Under the pieces are notes generated by a model. That model was given only the letters and a program-made list of their open reading frames with translations. It did no database searches and was not told the DNA's origin. This document shows positions 36,906 to 48,304 of a DNA stretch of 64,000 nt, piece by piece. Location of the stretch: NCBI GenBank assembly GCA_025642065.1, contig JAODUP010000107.1, positions 975,501 to 1,039,500 of the forward strand, read 5' to 3'. Made by a program: the position numbers and the translations under genes. The number at the start of each line of letters is the position of its first letter. Positions within the stretch are counted from its first letter, which is position 1. This DNA is from Paralvinella palmiformis. Lineage: Eukaryota; Annelida; Polychaeta; Terebellida; Alvinellidae.

Positions 36906-37324
36906 GTCTGTACGAATACGTTGATAGTTTCCTGTCGTGTCAAATCACAAGGTTAGAAGAAAATACGTAGCTCATATGAGGGATCAGTTCGCTATTTGTT
37001 TTACACGAGAACACAGAGAGAATGGCCAACAGTAAATATTTCCAGTCGAGAAGACGAACTCTCAGACCAGATGTGTAAGTTTCTATTTTGGAAAGCCCCC
37101 ATCGCCTTCAATTGTTAAGTCAGAACCATCAGCTGTGGTAGACCCATCATCGGTTTTACGGCCTCGGCTAAACGCCGTTGGTCTGCTGAAATGAGCCAAA
37201 GATTGGCAGATGTCAAAATATTTGAGTAGAGATTTAGTGGGCTGGCAACCACCTAGGACCGATAGCTAGATGAGATGTTATATCATCTGCATAGCACTTT
37301 GGTGTGGTCTGTAATGGTCTGTTG

Positions 37325-37547
37325 GGTGAGTGAGTGAGTGAGTGAGTGAGTGAGTGAGTGAGTGAGTGAGTGAGTGAGTGAGTGAGTGAGTGAGTGAGTG
37401 AGTGAGTGAGTGAGTGAGTGAGTGAGTGAGTGAGTGAGTGAGTGAGTGAGTGAGTGAGTGAGTGAGTGAGTGAGTGAGTGAGTGAGTGAGTGAGTGAGTG
37501 AGTGAGTGAGTGAGTGAGTGAGTGAGTGAGTGAGTGAGTGAGTGAGT
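37325..37547. repeat. 222 bp uninterrupted (GAGT)n array
   Basis: About 55 perfect gagt units. The 95-codon Thr-His-Ser-Leu open frame on the - strand is its translation. Confidence 0.98.
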
Positions 37548-37600
37548 CTTTCAGACTTGGTGTCGGTCACATCTGGGACATTTGGCTAAAGCCTACTTTA
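37548..37600 (-). repeat. SINE-2 tail adjoining the (GAGT)n array
   Basis: On the + strand: ctttcagacttggtgtcggt, then cacatctgggacatttggct. The reverse complement, tgtcccagatgtgaccgaca then ccaagtctgaaag, matches the SINE-2 3' end and reads directly into (ACTC)n. Confidence 0.7.
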
Positions 37601-38406
37601 ATCTATAAAGAAATGATACAATCGTATGAAACATCCCGCAGCATTATTTGAAAGAAGGAAAATACCGGCCTACTGGTGGTAGTGTAGTCCACTAGAGAAG
37701 TTCCATACTGGTGTACATGTATGTATTTACTGCAGAAATATAATTACATGTACAGAATGTTTTGTTCATGTTTTCACTGGATGGATGAGGTGTACATACA
37801 TTCAACCTTCAAAAACAATGGGCAAATATGTGGAAATGTTGAAATATGTAGTACCCTTCCATTTTTTGCACGGGTTCATGGAGAGAGAGGGGAGGGGGTG
37901 ATAGCCTGGTGGCTTACATCAGTTAAAACCTAAAACATTACAGTATTATCTGAAGGACTTTTTCCACAATTTTGGCATTGTTGAAAGATTTCAGCCGACA
38001 CCCACGCACGGGCGCGCGCTGGCGTGCATTGGTTTTAATTGCGATAATTTTCTACATGGTTTCAAATGTGAAATAATTAAATTAACAGATGTTGACGAGT
38101 TCCGTGCCTCGTCGTCAACAAACCAACTCTCATACCGTTTCAGTTTCAATAATTGTGTGATATTGGTTAGAGTATCGTTGTACTACTGGTAGGCTATAAG
38201 GGGGTGGAGCCCGTTTGACGTCACACTGGAAATCGGCCCGGAGCTGGAATACATTGTTTGTTAATTGAGTTCAATTAAAATGTTCGAGCTTCTTGGATTA
38301 GTGAAGGAGTACACCTCGAGCTAAGATCATGTGGGGAATTGTTGTTGCTTCAGAGTGCTGTATATAATACCTGACAGCCCCATATGTTAGTAGCCGTGGA
38401 GTCACG

Positions 38407-38409
<3 letters not shown>

Positions 38410-38440
<31 letters not shown>

Positions 38441-38467
38441 TAGAAAGAGAGAGAGCGAGATAGAGAG
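38410..38467. repeat. (GT)n(GA)n microsatellite
   Basis: A gt run, then tagaaagagagagagcgaga. Confidence 0.92.
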
Positions 38468-38494
38468 AAGGGGGGATAGGGTAAATGTTTTGCA

Positions 38495-38790
38495 GTTTCC
38501 AAGTTCGAATCCTGATGTTACGCTTGTGTGTGAGGGAGGTGGTTAGTATCAGTTCACTAGGTAGTCATCCCTTGGTTATATGTACTGAGTGCAACTAAAC
38601 TGTAATCACTCATTCACTTACCTAATCATAGCAACATAGCCCCCTCCCCTCTCCAGAATGAGTCCTGCAACCAACATCGAGGCTAAACAGTAATCAGTAA
38701 CTCACTCAGTTACTCATTCAATACAGCTGCTCTCCCCTCCAGAATCCCTTTTGACCAAGTCCTGCACCTACTACGACCAGTTCTGAACAA
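38495..38790 (+). repeat. SINE-2-like tails in series
   Basis: A B-box-like ccaagttcgaatcctgatgt is followed by aggtagtcatcccttggtta and actgagtgcaactaaactgt. A second tail then reads agtcctgcaaccaacatcga, ggctaaacagtaatcagtaa, ctcactcagttactcattc. A third partial one (ttttgaccaagtcctgcacc) follows. The copies are decayed, and only short ACTC runs are present. Confidence 0.5.
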
Positions 38791-39185
38791 GTAGCATTAT
38801 CAGCAACGTGTGTTACATTCTTCACACCCCTGTTTTGCTAACTGTGCGTAATGCTGAAGAGTTCACACATCGGCTGTAGCAGCAAACGGGATACGGACGA
38901 CTGTGTAACGGGTTCGAAGCTCGTCAGCCCAACTGGCACTTCATCCGGCAATCCCGAAAATGTGCACCATCTTCACAACATCTGTACAGAGTGCGTTTAA
39001 GAGAACATCAGCATGCAGTTAAATAATGCCTTACTACACCTGAACATGTCAGTTACAAAATGATTAACGATCGTATTAGTTTCGTTTCATCATATGTCAC
39101 AATGAAGAAGTGCGGATAGCGCAATAAAACAAGAATACATATGTTCTTCCTGATCCCGTTACTGAGTGCCTTGCACTACCACCTT

Positions 39186-39330
39186 CTCTACGACTCACAT
39201 GGGAGCACTCTAGGGAAAGATGAAGCCGAAATACACTTGAGGATGGTCACTGTCGGAGTATTTCACGTCCTCGTGTAATCTTTAACGTAATCTAGTGAGG
39301 TCGCAGCGCCGTTTTAACCTAGTCAGCCTC
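39186..39330 (-). repeat. SINE-3 body fragment
   Basis: The + strand reads gggaaagatgaagccgaaat, then acacttgaggatggtcactg, gagtatttcacgtcctcgtg, gtgaggtcgcagcgccgttt. It aligns with 28680-28810 of the duplicated segment. The head side is replaced by a 20 bp minisatellite. Confidence 0.75.
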
Positions 39331-39468
39331 ATTTTAACCTAGTCAGCCTCATTTTAACCTTTTCAGCCTCATTCTAACTTAGTCAGCCCCATTTTAACCT
39401 AGTCAGCCTCATTTTAACCTAGTCAGCCTCGTTCTTAACCTAGTCAATCTCATTTTAACCTAGTTAGC
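39311..39468. repeat. 20 bp minisatellite, about 8 units
   Basis: The unit is cattttaacctagtcagcct. Variants include aaccttttcag, attctaacttag, tcagcccc and a 21 bp unit (cgttcttaacc). It grows out of the SINE-3 phrase gcgccgttttaacctagtca, whose counterpart at 28.8 kb (gcgtcatttaacgtggtcag) is single copy. Confidence 0.92.
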
Positions 39469-40027
39469 ATTTAGGATGAAGAACTAACTTCCCTCAAATT
39501 CCTTTCTAATGTCCACAGACAAAGCAGACGGTGGAAGTAATCTACGCATTTAATAAGGAAGTAACCTCTATGAACCCGTCCACGTCGAGCGAGGAGACGA
39601 TGGACAGGTGGGTTTGCCCATAAACAAACACTGCCTGCGGCGAACGATGCCCCGCAGGTACTATCAGCGCCTTTCATCGCCGACGCAATGTGACTTCTGG
39701 CCACGGTTTCTCCACTCGACGGACGCCAAGACAAGTGCTGAGGGAATGATGTTTGTTATCACTTGGCGAAACGTACACCAATAGTGTACCATGGCGCCGT
39801 CGTTTGTCTAAACAAACATACCCCGACTGCTGGCTTTGATGCCGCCTCCTGCCATCAACTCTGCCGTTTAGATTTCCCATTCCACTACGTTGTTGTGTGT
39901 CCCGTAACATGCCTTCCGACGAATTGAGGTACGGCGGTACCCCGCTGTCTTCGTTGGCGTAGTCTCCTCCATGCTGCGTTAAGAGAGCCATGCAGTGGTC
40001 GTGTTCCGCTTCGTGTTGGGCAAAAGG

Positions 40028-40174
40028 GCCGTCTCTGGGCCAACCGGTAACGCGATTGGCCACAGTCGTGAAACACCGAGGTTCAAATCCTAGCTGGGTT
40101 GAAGCTGGCCTAGCCACGCTTGAGGGATGTTTCATCCTTCACTTCGCATCATTACATTTAGCCCACCTTGTGGA
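40028..40174 (+). repeat. Diverged SINE-1 copy
   Basis: gggccgtctctgggccaacc, then aggttcaaatcctagctggg, cttgagggatgtttcatcct, tcacttcgcatcattacatt and tagcccaccttgtggac. The A-box region is mutated but the order is right. Confidence 0.72.
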
Positions 40175-40542
40175 CAGATTGCCTGCGGAACAGCAGCATT
40201 TCACATTTCATGTTTTAAATCAGGATCCCAATCAAATCGGGATACCTGAGTTTGTGAAATGTTTGTCCGGGGAATCGTCCCAGGGTGTGATCCAAAGCTA
40301 CACACCCCACTCGCATTTCGCGTTTGTAAAGCTGACTGTGGAGGTCTCGCTTAATAGAAATGACTTGATGTAGAGACGCGGTGTGCAAAAATGCTACGGC
40401 ATTGTTGATATATTGCTGGGTGTTTCTGTTCGTACATTACGGCCGGTAATTGAGGAAATACACAAATTGACGTTCAGTTGGCTTGTTAGCAACTCTGAGG
40501 ATATTAACATAAATTCTCTATCTTCCTCGTATTTATTTGAAT

Positions 40543-40729
40543 GGGCGCCTCCGTGGTCTAGCGGTAGCGTGTTGGACCACAGATCACTACCACGCATGTT
40601 CGAATCTCGGCTTGGGCATATCTGAAGGTTGTTCTATCTTTGATTTCGCTTCATTACCTTCGGAGGTCGCTCGGCCCGTTTAGCCTACCATGCGGACAAA
40701 AGTGGCCGTAAACACCAATCATCATCGTC
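40543..40729 (+). repeat. SINE-1 copy with target-site duplication
   Basis: The copy starts gggcgcctccgtggtctagc and is complete to aaacaccaatcatcatcgtc. The flanks are tttatttga at 40532-40540 and 40733-40741. It has a gttgttctatctttgatttc variant in the middle. Confidence 0.94.
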
Positions 40730-41776
40730 CTGTTTATTTGACGGGTATAATTGTGTAATCCAGGTTCATCATCAACTTATCATGGAGCATACTGCTTGCT
40801 CGTGCAGGATCCGGGTTTCATAGATAATAATATTGTGCGCGCGCAGTGAACAGCTGAATACTGATGTGGGCTGAGGTTAGACTCTCATCTCTGGATAGCA
40901 GTAGACAGTACGTTAACATTGGATATATAGACATTAATACGGACAATCTGTTTGTGTTAGAAGTTTTACCGCTATTATAACATTTACTCTCTATCTCGCT
41001 CTCTCTCTCTCCCCTCTCTCTTTTTGTGTGTGTGTCTGTGTATGTTTCTCAGTCTGCCTGTCTCCCTTCCTGTCTGTCTGGCTGGCTGGCTGGCTTCCCC
41101 CCCCCCCCCTCTCTCTCTTTCTCGCTGCCCATACAAAACTTCGTGTTAGAGTGTCAATCATCATATTATTAATATTTGTGTTATGTTTCTTTACCAGTCC
41201 TCCCTTGGCTATATGTCGTTAGTGTGACCCTTTGCCCGAGGATACTCGAGATACTTACTCTTATCTATTACGATCCTCTTTGATTTAATTTCAGTTGAAT
41301 AGTTTCGAGCATGGCGTATCTAGTCATGAACATGCATGCCTATGCGCGCAAGTTCGTGTTGTATTAAGTGTCATGTCATAGTGTCGTATCATGTCAGCTT
41401 CGTTAAAGGCAATTCTTTGGTGGCCAATAACCTTTTCAAGTGATTTTAATAACAATTACTATTAATGGCACTCTAGTACTTATGTCTAGTGTTTTAATGC
41501 TTATATCTTGAGAGTTATACATAAAATACATGTTTTTGTGAGTAGAAAGATCGTAATACGTTTGTTTTTTTAGTTTGTTTTTTTGCACACGGACCACTTT
41601 GAATTGGCTATCACGTGGCTGATTAATTATACAATAGATTATGCACGGATGCTCAGTTTTGGCACACACAGAGACCGGTGACATTACTACCACATAACTG
41701 ACTAAAACTATACAAAAAGGACATATTTTGATGATATCAGTATCCAACTTTGCCCGTCAGATGTTGCCGGGTGGAG

Positions 41777-41931
41777 GGCGCCTCCGTGGTCTAGTTGGTA
41801 GCGCGTCGGACCACAGTTTGGTACCACCTGAGTTCGAATCTCGGCGTGGGCATATCTGAAGGTTGTTTCATCTTTGACTTCGTTAGATAGAATAGATAGA
41901 TAGAAATGTATTTCCAACTTCCACAGTACAG

Positions 41932-41977
<46 letters not shown>

Positions 41978-42132
41978 TAAATGTAATTGTAAGACATATG
42001 TGGAATGCTGGTGGACCAGTGTAAGCTATGAAGCTGTCTTCCCACTGCCCCGTTTCATTACCTTTGGGGGTCGCTCGGCCAATTTAGCCTGACATGTGCA
42101 CAAAAGTGGCCGTAAACCACCAAACATCATCA
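41777..42132 (+). repeat. SINE-1 copy split by a nested insertion
   Basis: The 5' part (gcgcctccgtggtctagttg to catctttgacttcg) ends near 41884 and the 3' part (tttcattacctttgggggtc to ggccgtaaaccaccaaacatc) resumes near 42051. Together they make a full SINE-1 interrupted by about 166 bp. Confidence 0.93.
41885..42050 (-). mobile_element. Nested insert in SINE-1, probable non-LTR 3' end
   Basis: The insert is flanked by cgtt at 41881-41884 and 42051-42054. Read on the - strand it ends tggaagttggaaatacattt, then ctatctatctattctatct, which looks like a retrotransposon 3' end with a (TATC)n tail. A (TA)n run (41936-41973) lies inside. The class is inferred only from the tail. Confidence 0.5.
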
Positions 42133-42570
42133 ATGTCGGGTGGAAAGTACGGAACCGAATAGTCACGAGGATGCCCTACATAACACCCGGTTATTGTTCC
42201 GGATCTGAATTTCTCACTAAATTAAAAATATCTAGTCACTGTGGTGTCTTTGGCGTTCATTAAAATCATATTTCTGATCAATTATAATGTTAAATGGCTA
42301 GAATTAGTCTTTTGTACAATTTTGATAAGAAATTATATGCTTCGGACTATGGGATGAAAACATTCAAAGATTCGGTGTAACTGTACCTGGATCACCTCAT
42401 TCAGTTGTAACATTACCAGGATCCAGACCAGATCCTAACACGTCTGTTATTGGTCTGGTCGCTCTTTTCCCGTCCACTTTTTAGCGATAATATTTCCGAC
42501 GATTAATCAGTTTTGTGTTAAGTGTCAAATGTCCGATATATGACTGGCGTCAAGATTAAAATGTAAAATG

Positions 42571-43100
42571 TTGATGTTTTACGGCCACTTTTATGCACAA
42601 AGTAGGTTAAATGGGCCGAGCGACCTCCAGAGGTAATGAAGTGAAGCCAACAATGAAACAACCTTCTGACATAGCCCGGCTGGGGTTTGAACCCAGGTGC
42701 TATAGATATGTGCAGGGTTCCCACGCGTCCTGGAAAACCTGGAAAATGACAAATTCATTTTCCAGGGTCCGGAAATGTCCTTGAATTTGAACAAAATCTG
42801 GAAGCGTACCACTACATAGGCCTAATCTTGATATCCCGTGTTAGTTAAATAAAAGTGGGTGGATCAGACAGGTAGAGGGGGTGAGGAGGAGGCTGTATCC
42901 TGTAACATGTCAATAATCGATCGTATATTTATTAAATATATGCTTTTCGCACATATTTTAATTTATTACCTTTAAATCTTGTATTTGTCCTGGAAAATGG
43001 TAATTTTGTCCTGGAATAGTCCTGGAAAATAATATTTCCGTGGCTGTGGGAACTATATCTGTGGCCAACCTAACTACCAGTTAGGCCAATATAGAGGCGC
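42571..43100 (-). repeat. SINE-1 copy, minus strand, split by a hAT-like element
   Basis: The 3' portion on the + strand (gatgttttacggccactttt, then ttaaatgggccgagcgacct, gggtttgaacccaggtgcta) stops at 42712. The head resumes at 43056 (tatctgtggccaacctaact, then accagttaggcc). Confidence 0.88.
42713..43055. mobile_element. hAT-like non-autonomous element inside SINE-1
   Basis: This 343 bp element begins cagggttcccacgcgtcctg and ends ttccgtggctgtgggaacta. The inverted termini agree at 10 of 12 positions. The 8 bp flanks are gatatgtg and tatctgtg (6 of 8 match). Subterminal gtcctggaaaa motifs recur in both orientations. It has no coding capacity. Its position inside a SINE-1 gives exact insertion points. 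hAT assignment rests on the CAGGG terminus and 8 bp duplication. Confidence 0.7.
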
Positions 43101-43399
43101 AAGATTAAAAACAGCATATCGAATAGATCGGGATTGACTCGGTTATTATACAGCCAGATCATACAGTCGTTATTGACACTCGTCTGGTGGAGATTTGATT
43201 TCCGGATAAACAACGTGGCGGCTTTTTGGTGGTTCTAGCCGACTTTAAGGTACGCCTAGTATTGATGTTCGACTGCACACACACCTAGGGAACTTCCGAT
43301 GTCTAAAAGCCTAGTCTCGACAACAGAATCACTCGTTATCGGTCGGCCACGCTTTCGTTGCATCTCGTACAGACTGTTGTCGCTGCCTCTTATATTGTA

Positions 43400-43720
43400 C
43401 GCCCGTTTAGACCATTAGTCGACACCATCAACAAAATTCAGAACGGTCCAATTCGATAATGGCGTATGCTCTAAAATACGACCACGTCACGCCACTTCTT
43501 CTAAAACTAGCTATATTGGCTGCCGATTAGACGGCGTATTTATTTCAATATTTTACGAACAACTTATAAATCTATCATTTCCGTGTCAGACATCCGAACA
43601 TTGTTATGAACTCGTCCCTATCAGAATGCCATCCCGGAAAGTTGAAATCTCTTCTGAAAAACTCACCCGTTCAAGGTTGATTTCAAGTCAAATGATATTG
43701 ATCGTTCAAATTTATAATTG
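43400..43720 (+). pseudogene. Decayed LINE reverse transcriptase C-terminus
   Basis: Across frameshifts and stops the + strand reads caacaaaattcagaacggtc (INKIQNG), HVTPLLLKLA, then in another frame LYWLPIRRRIYFNILRTTYK and, near the end, KTHPFKVDFKSND. The order V-T-P-L-L, then L-x-W-L-P-[IV]-x-x-R-I, then Y-K-[AS]-[IL] is typical of the C-terminal part of CR1/L2-type reverse transcriptases. An (ATT)n run at 43780-43812 lies just downstream. It is non-functional. Confidence 0.7.
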
Positions 43721-43779
43721 GCTTATTTCGGGTGATTATATTTTAGCTATCACCGTAAAACACATTGGAATGAGGCGTG

Positions 43780-43812
<33 letters not shown>

Positions 43813-43985
43813 TTAACCTCCTTTTGGTTCGGGTTTAGAACTGGTGTATTGTGGTGTCCTTCCTGTCTGTCGTAAGACGTGCCTAAAACTGGGCGGCACT
43901 GAATGACTTGTTTGTGTCGTTGTGTCCTTAATACTCACTCACTCACCCACCTCAGGTGTTGAGGATGCTTTATCAAATCTACAAA

Positions 43986-43987
<2 letters not shown>

Positions 43988-44022
<35 letters not shown>

Positions 44023-44023
44023 G
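43988..44023. repeat. (ATT)n microsatellite
   Basis: About 36 bp of att units. A similar run lies at 43780-43812. Confidence 0.93.
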
Positions 44024-44456
44024 CTAGGTGATATCAGTTTGAGAGTGGTATGCAGTTAAACATATCTGGATACTGATCATCCTATCCAACAGGTGCTAAA
44101 CTAGTTCAGGTATGGCAGAGACATCCGGATTATTAATTGCCAGATAGGGCTGGAAATCTCTCCCCCCCCTCCCTGGTGATCTGGAGCCATCTACCTGCCA
44201 GATCCAGATGTGGCCTCCGGTGTATGTTCAGGATTTGTTTCTGGATATCGTCTATTATTTGGTCTAGCCCCCTAGCCGTATGTTCCCGGGTAGCCGGGTG
44301 TATATCGCCGCCTGACACGGTTTTTACTCGTTTCCGGGTAATTTGGAATAATTGCGCATAAAGAAGCTGGCCCCGTCTTCATCGAGTGCCGTATGGTGTC
44401 CGCATATCTGTAGGGGGTCAAGAAACAGCTCCCACTGGAAGGAATCCCCCCTCCTC

Positions 44457-44515
44457 TCTGTCTGTCTCTCTTGGTTTGTCTGTCTGTCTGTCTGTCTGTT
44501 GTCTGTATGTCTGTA

Positions 44516-44550
<35 letters not shown>

Positions 44551-44551
44551 A
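44457..44551. repeat. (CTGT)n microsatellite
   Basis: gtct units with gtat variants, in two blocks separated by gttgtctg. Confidence 0.93.
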
Positions 44552-44992
44552 TTTAACTATCTATATATCCCAAAAAGTGTTCGTGTTCTCTTCGTAAATA
44601 TTCTCCCTTCCTGTTCGTCAGTTTCTAACATTGGTCTGAATTTTTTCCCCGCACGCGCCCAACAGATTTGCATGAGAGAGAGAGAGAGAGAGGGGGGATT
44701 CCCTAGCTTACAATTATTCAGCTCGATTTGACTGGGTTTTTGTTCAGAGTTTTCCCCGCTTACACGCTCTAATGTTCACCCCGGGATCATGCTCTGATCC
44801 GTTTCAGTTAATTGCTAAAACAAACACAGTGTTAACTTTGATCTGAACCAGATAGGGTTTGGCCCGACAGGGCTAGTCGGACATTGGGAGATAATTTTGT
44901 CGATTTTTTGTCCAGTAATGCAAGGTGGAACATTTATATTTAAAATAGGTTTACCTTTATTTATCCTAAAACCAGAGTTCACAACATACAAT

Positions 44993-44997
<5 letters not shown>

Positions 44998-45037
<40 letters not shown>

Positions 45038-45082
45038 AAATATATATATATACACATACATATATATATATATATATATATG
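44998..45082. repeat. (TA)n microsatellite flanking palindromic element
   Basis: A ta run interrupted by caaaa and cacatac. It leads directly into the element at 45085. Confidence 0.93.
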
Positions 45083-45084
45083 TT

Positions 45085-45219
45085 CAGTTAATCTGATAAT
45101 CAGGTTATATATTACCTGAAATTTTCAGGTAATCTGTATTAAATCTCAGTTTAATAGCAATATACGTATTACCTGAATATTTCAGGTAATATACATATTA
45201 CCTGATTATACAGATTAAC

Positions 45220-45221
<2 letters not shown>
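45085..45221 (+). mobile_element. Palindromic MITE-like element, copy 2
   Basis: This 137 bp element starts cagttaatctgataatcagg, and its far end reads gtaatatacatattacctga then ttatacagattaactg. The asymmetric centre ttcaggtaatctgtattaaa, then tctcagtttaatagcaatat matches the reverse complement of copy 1. It is preceded by (TA)n and followed immediately by cagtgtgtg... (TG)n. Copy 1, once oriented, likewise has (TA)n on the left but (CA)n on the right. Confidence 0.78.

Positions 45222-45265
<44 letters not shown>
45222..45265. repeat. (TG)n microsatellite flanking palindromic element
   Basis: Pure gt run from the element's end to tcgcg. Confidence 0.93.
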
Positions 45266-45266
<1 letters not shown>

Positions 45267-47577
45267 GCGTATATTTACTATCACCGAAACGAAGTGGCAT
45301 TTTTGTGTATTCCTTGGTATATTTAATTTTTAAATCTTAAGTAACCAACATTTAATTCTTATTTAAGTGTTTGTTTGTTTGTTTGTTTGTTTTAACACCG
45401 GCTACTCTACTCGTAGAAAAGAGAAACGTCCACCCAAATAAGTAATAATTTCTACACGTGTTTAACACCCACTATCAATCGGAAAGCGGCAAGTTACTTC
45501 GTTTGTGAAGCGAGAACAAGTAATTAGCACATTTAAAGTTGTGAGACCCCCCCCTCCCCCGGGGCCACCCCAACGTATCCAGGTATGGCCGGTGTTAGCT
45601 TATTACCAGTTTTGTGTGGTAGCGAGTCATTTCGGTGCGGGCTTTTTCCTCAGCTTATATTGCTCTTCTCTATAGCCGCGGCGAAGATAAAAGTCACCAT
45701 GCGGCAATCGGTTCTCCTGGTCTGCAATTGGTAAATCAATCACGTTTGTTTTGTTTTCACACCGCGCGGCCCGATATGGAATAACCGCCACCCACCCAGG
45801 CATTGAGACTGGGCGTTAACCGCGGCACCATGGTGGTCAGTTCTTAACCATCCAGGCAAACTGGATTTTTTTGGTTTTTCGGGGCGGGGGGGGGGGGTAT
45901 CAGAAGGGTTAATCCTTCAAATTATTACCCGTCGACAATCTTCTGCTGCCCAACCAAGCATAGTATTGGTTTGTTGGTGGCTAGCTCGTCTAGAAAAGTC
46001 GGAAGCCACGCAGCAGCCCGGCAAGCGCAAAGGATGCTTTATTTTCCACCTGTCAAAGCAACAACTGGGGGCTTGTTTAGATCCGGAACGCTTCTGGCAG
46101 ATCAGCGATTCGCGGAGATTAATGAAAGCCTGGGCTATCCCGAATTATGATCGGACCCGATCGGAAATTCGCCGTGATTGGTTGCCTCCAATCTGTTGGC
46201 GGGGCGTACGGATGCTAACAGGTGACTTTGATGTTCGCCGGTATCTATTAGCTGGTCTCTTTTGATGTAGGCGAGCACTATTTCGTTGTAACCGAGTTTC
46301 GCGAAGGTAACCTCAGCTGGCCGCCATACATCATTACGTCTCTGGTGAGATGTGAGTAAGATTTGATGGAAACACAGCCGGGTGTACTATGGTGAGGGGG
46401 TGGATCCCGGGGGTGGAGCGGGGGATTGTGGATCATAGAAGAAAATAAATTAATTGTCTGATGTGCGGTATAACTGTTTAAGGCTTAGATTCCATATATC
46501 CGGCATGCGATTTGTGTGCTTCCATATGAACGTGCGTTCCCGTGCGTTTTCAGTCTCTCATGCTAAGAACATGACAATACAACAGAAATACAGATAGCTA
46601 AAGAAAAAATCCCACAGGTGTGTGTGTGTGGGGGGGGGGTACTCCTCCAAAACAGATTTACGCTTTATAAATTCCAAAAAATACATATAAAATTATTATT
46701 AAAACATTATTCTGTTGTTACAGCCTTAGAATGCTTATTCAGCAATATGCCGAATATTTGAAATACAATCTGATGTGGAGAAATTCGAACAATACTTCCG
46801 AACAATACTTCACGTTGATCAGATAATCTAAAATCCCGCCAAATTGTTCGGGAAACACCTGCCCCTGACGTCATATTCTATATTCCCCCGTGCGGTTATG
46901 TATGTCTGTATTGTGTATATGTCTGCGTGCGTGCGTGTGTCGTAGGGAAGAGTGCGTGTGTGTGTGTCTAATTTTACATGATATAAAGGCGTGGCGACAG
47001 GCTCTGGAATAGAGGTTTTGCTGATTAAGCGACAGCGTGGGGATTCTCCCCGAAATGCGAGCAAGCAACCTGGAAGATGCATTAAGTGGTCTAAATCTAG
47101 AGATGACACTATTTATACCGGGATGCGTCAACGTTCCACCAATCCCAAACACGGACTGTTCTATAAGATTCCATGTGTTCGTGTTATTTTTCGTGTACAA
47201 AGGCATAGTGGCAACTCGTCCACGAATTATCAGGGCACTGAACGTGGGACATACGGTTTTCAAGCTCTCGGCGTCATACTAGTCTCGAACGCGAACGGCT
47301 TCTTTTATTCTGTTCGTCCAGTTCTATATACTAATAATTATGAAGTTTGTTTCTATCTGCGTTTGTCTGCATCCATCATCCATCCTGCTCATCATCTGAT
47401 TGTATGAGCTTTTACTATCAGTACAAATGTATATATGCGAACATACATACGTACGTACATACATACATTTTCCAGACAAATCCCTACATTCTGGCCAGCC
47501 GTCCACGTTCGTACGCATCGTTCGGACATCAGCATTACCCCCACTTTAGTCCACCACCCATAAAAAGAAGCCCCCCC

Positions 47578-47578
47578 C

Positions 47579-47625
<47 letters not shown>
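47578..47625. repeat. (CA)n microsatellite
   Basis: A C-run (47572 onward) leads into pure ca. The open frames here are repeat translations. Confidence 0.93.
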
Positions 47626-47627
<2 letters not shown>

Positions 47628-48304
47628 ATAACGCCTTCATTAAATTCATCCATTAACACAAAGAGCCAACAGTATAACAACAGCCCGGTGGTCATTCATC
47701 ACTTAAGTCTGAAGCCTCTAAATTATATTAATTTTTGCTGCTGTTAGAAAAATCACTGGCCAAACTTTTCCTTGTCCGATGTTTACCCTGTACCAGCCAT
47801 AGTAAAGTCTCTCCCTTTCTCTTAATGGAGAGCCGATGTATGGCTATTTGTCAGCTATACAAAGATTATTAGCCCCTAACCAGAGGCCTTGTGTTAGAGA
47901 GTGAAGTCTACTGTATATTATTAGATAAGTGGCGTAGCTGATCATTGGGTTATCAGCGTTTACTAAAGGCGACACGACACCGGAACCGAACCGTATAACG
48001 TAGGGAATACGGCTTAGATTGATGTCTCCATGATGCAATGGCGTCATCGGCGGGGGGGGGGCGGTGTGGTTCAATATCCCTCCATCGAAAAATGATGGAC
48101 ACGGATGAAGCATGTATAAATACCCTTCTGCCTTTTCCTTCATCCGTCTCGACAAACAAGCCTTTTCTTTGGGTTCGACAAACTGATGCGACGGCATTGG
48201 GCCCAGCGCGTTTCCGACCATCCGGCCGAGTCCTGCTCTTTCACTGCAATTGTTGTTGTTGTTGTTGTTGTGTTGACCAGGTGTAACTCAGTTCAACAGC
48301 AATA

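Noticed and set aside
37283..37570. 95-codon Thr-His-Ser-Leu repeat protein
   Set aside because: It is a direct translation of the (GAGT)n microsatellite.
39674..40135. 153-codon minus-strand frame
   Set aside because: Its N-terminal part is the antisense of a diverged SINE-1 (40028-40174) and the rest shows no recognisable domain.
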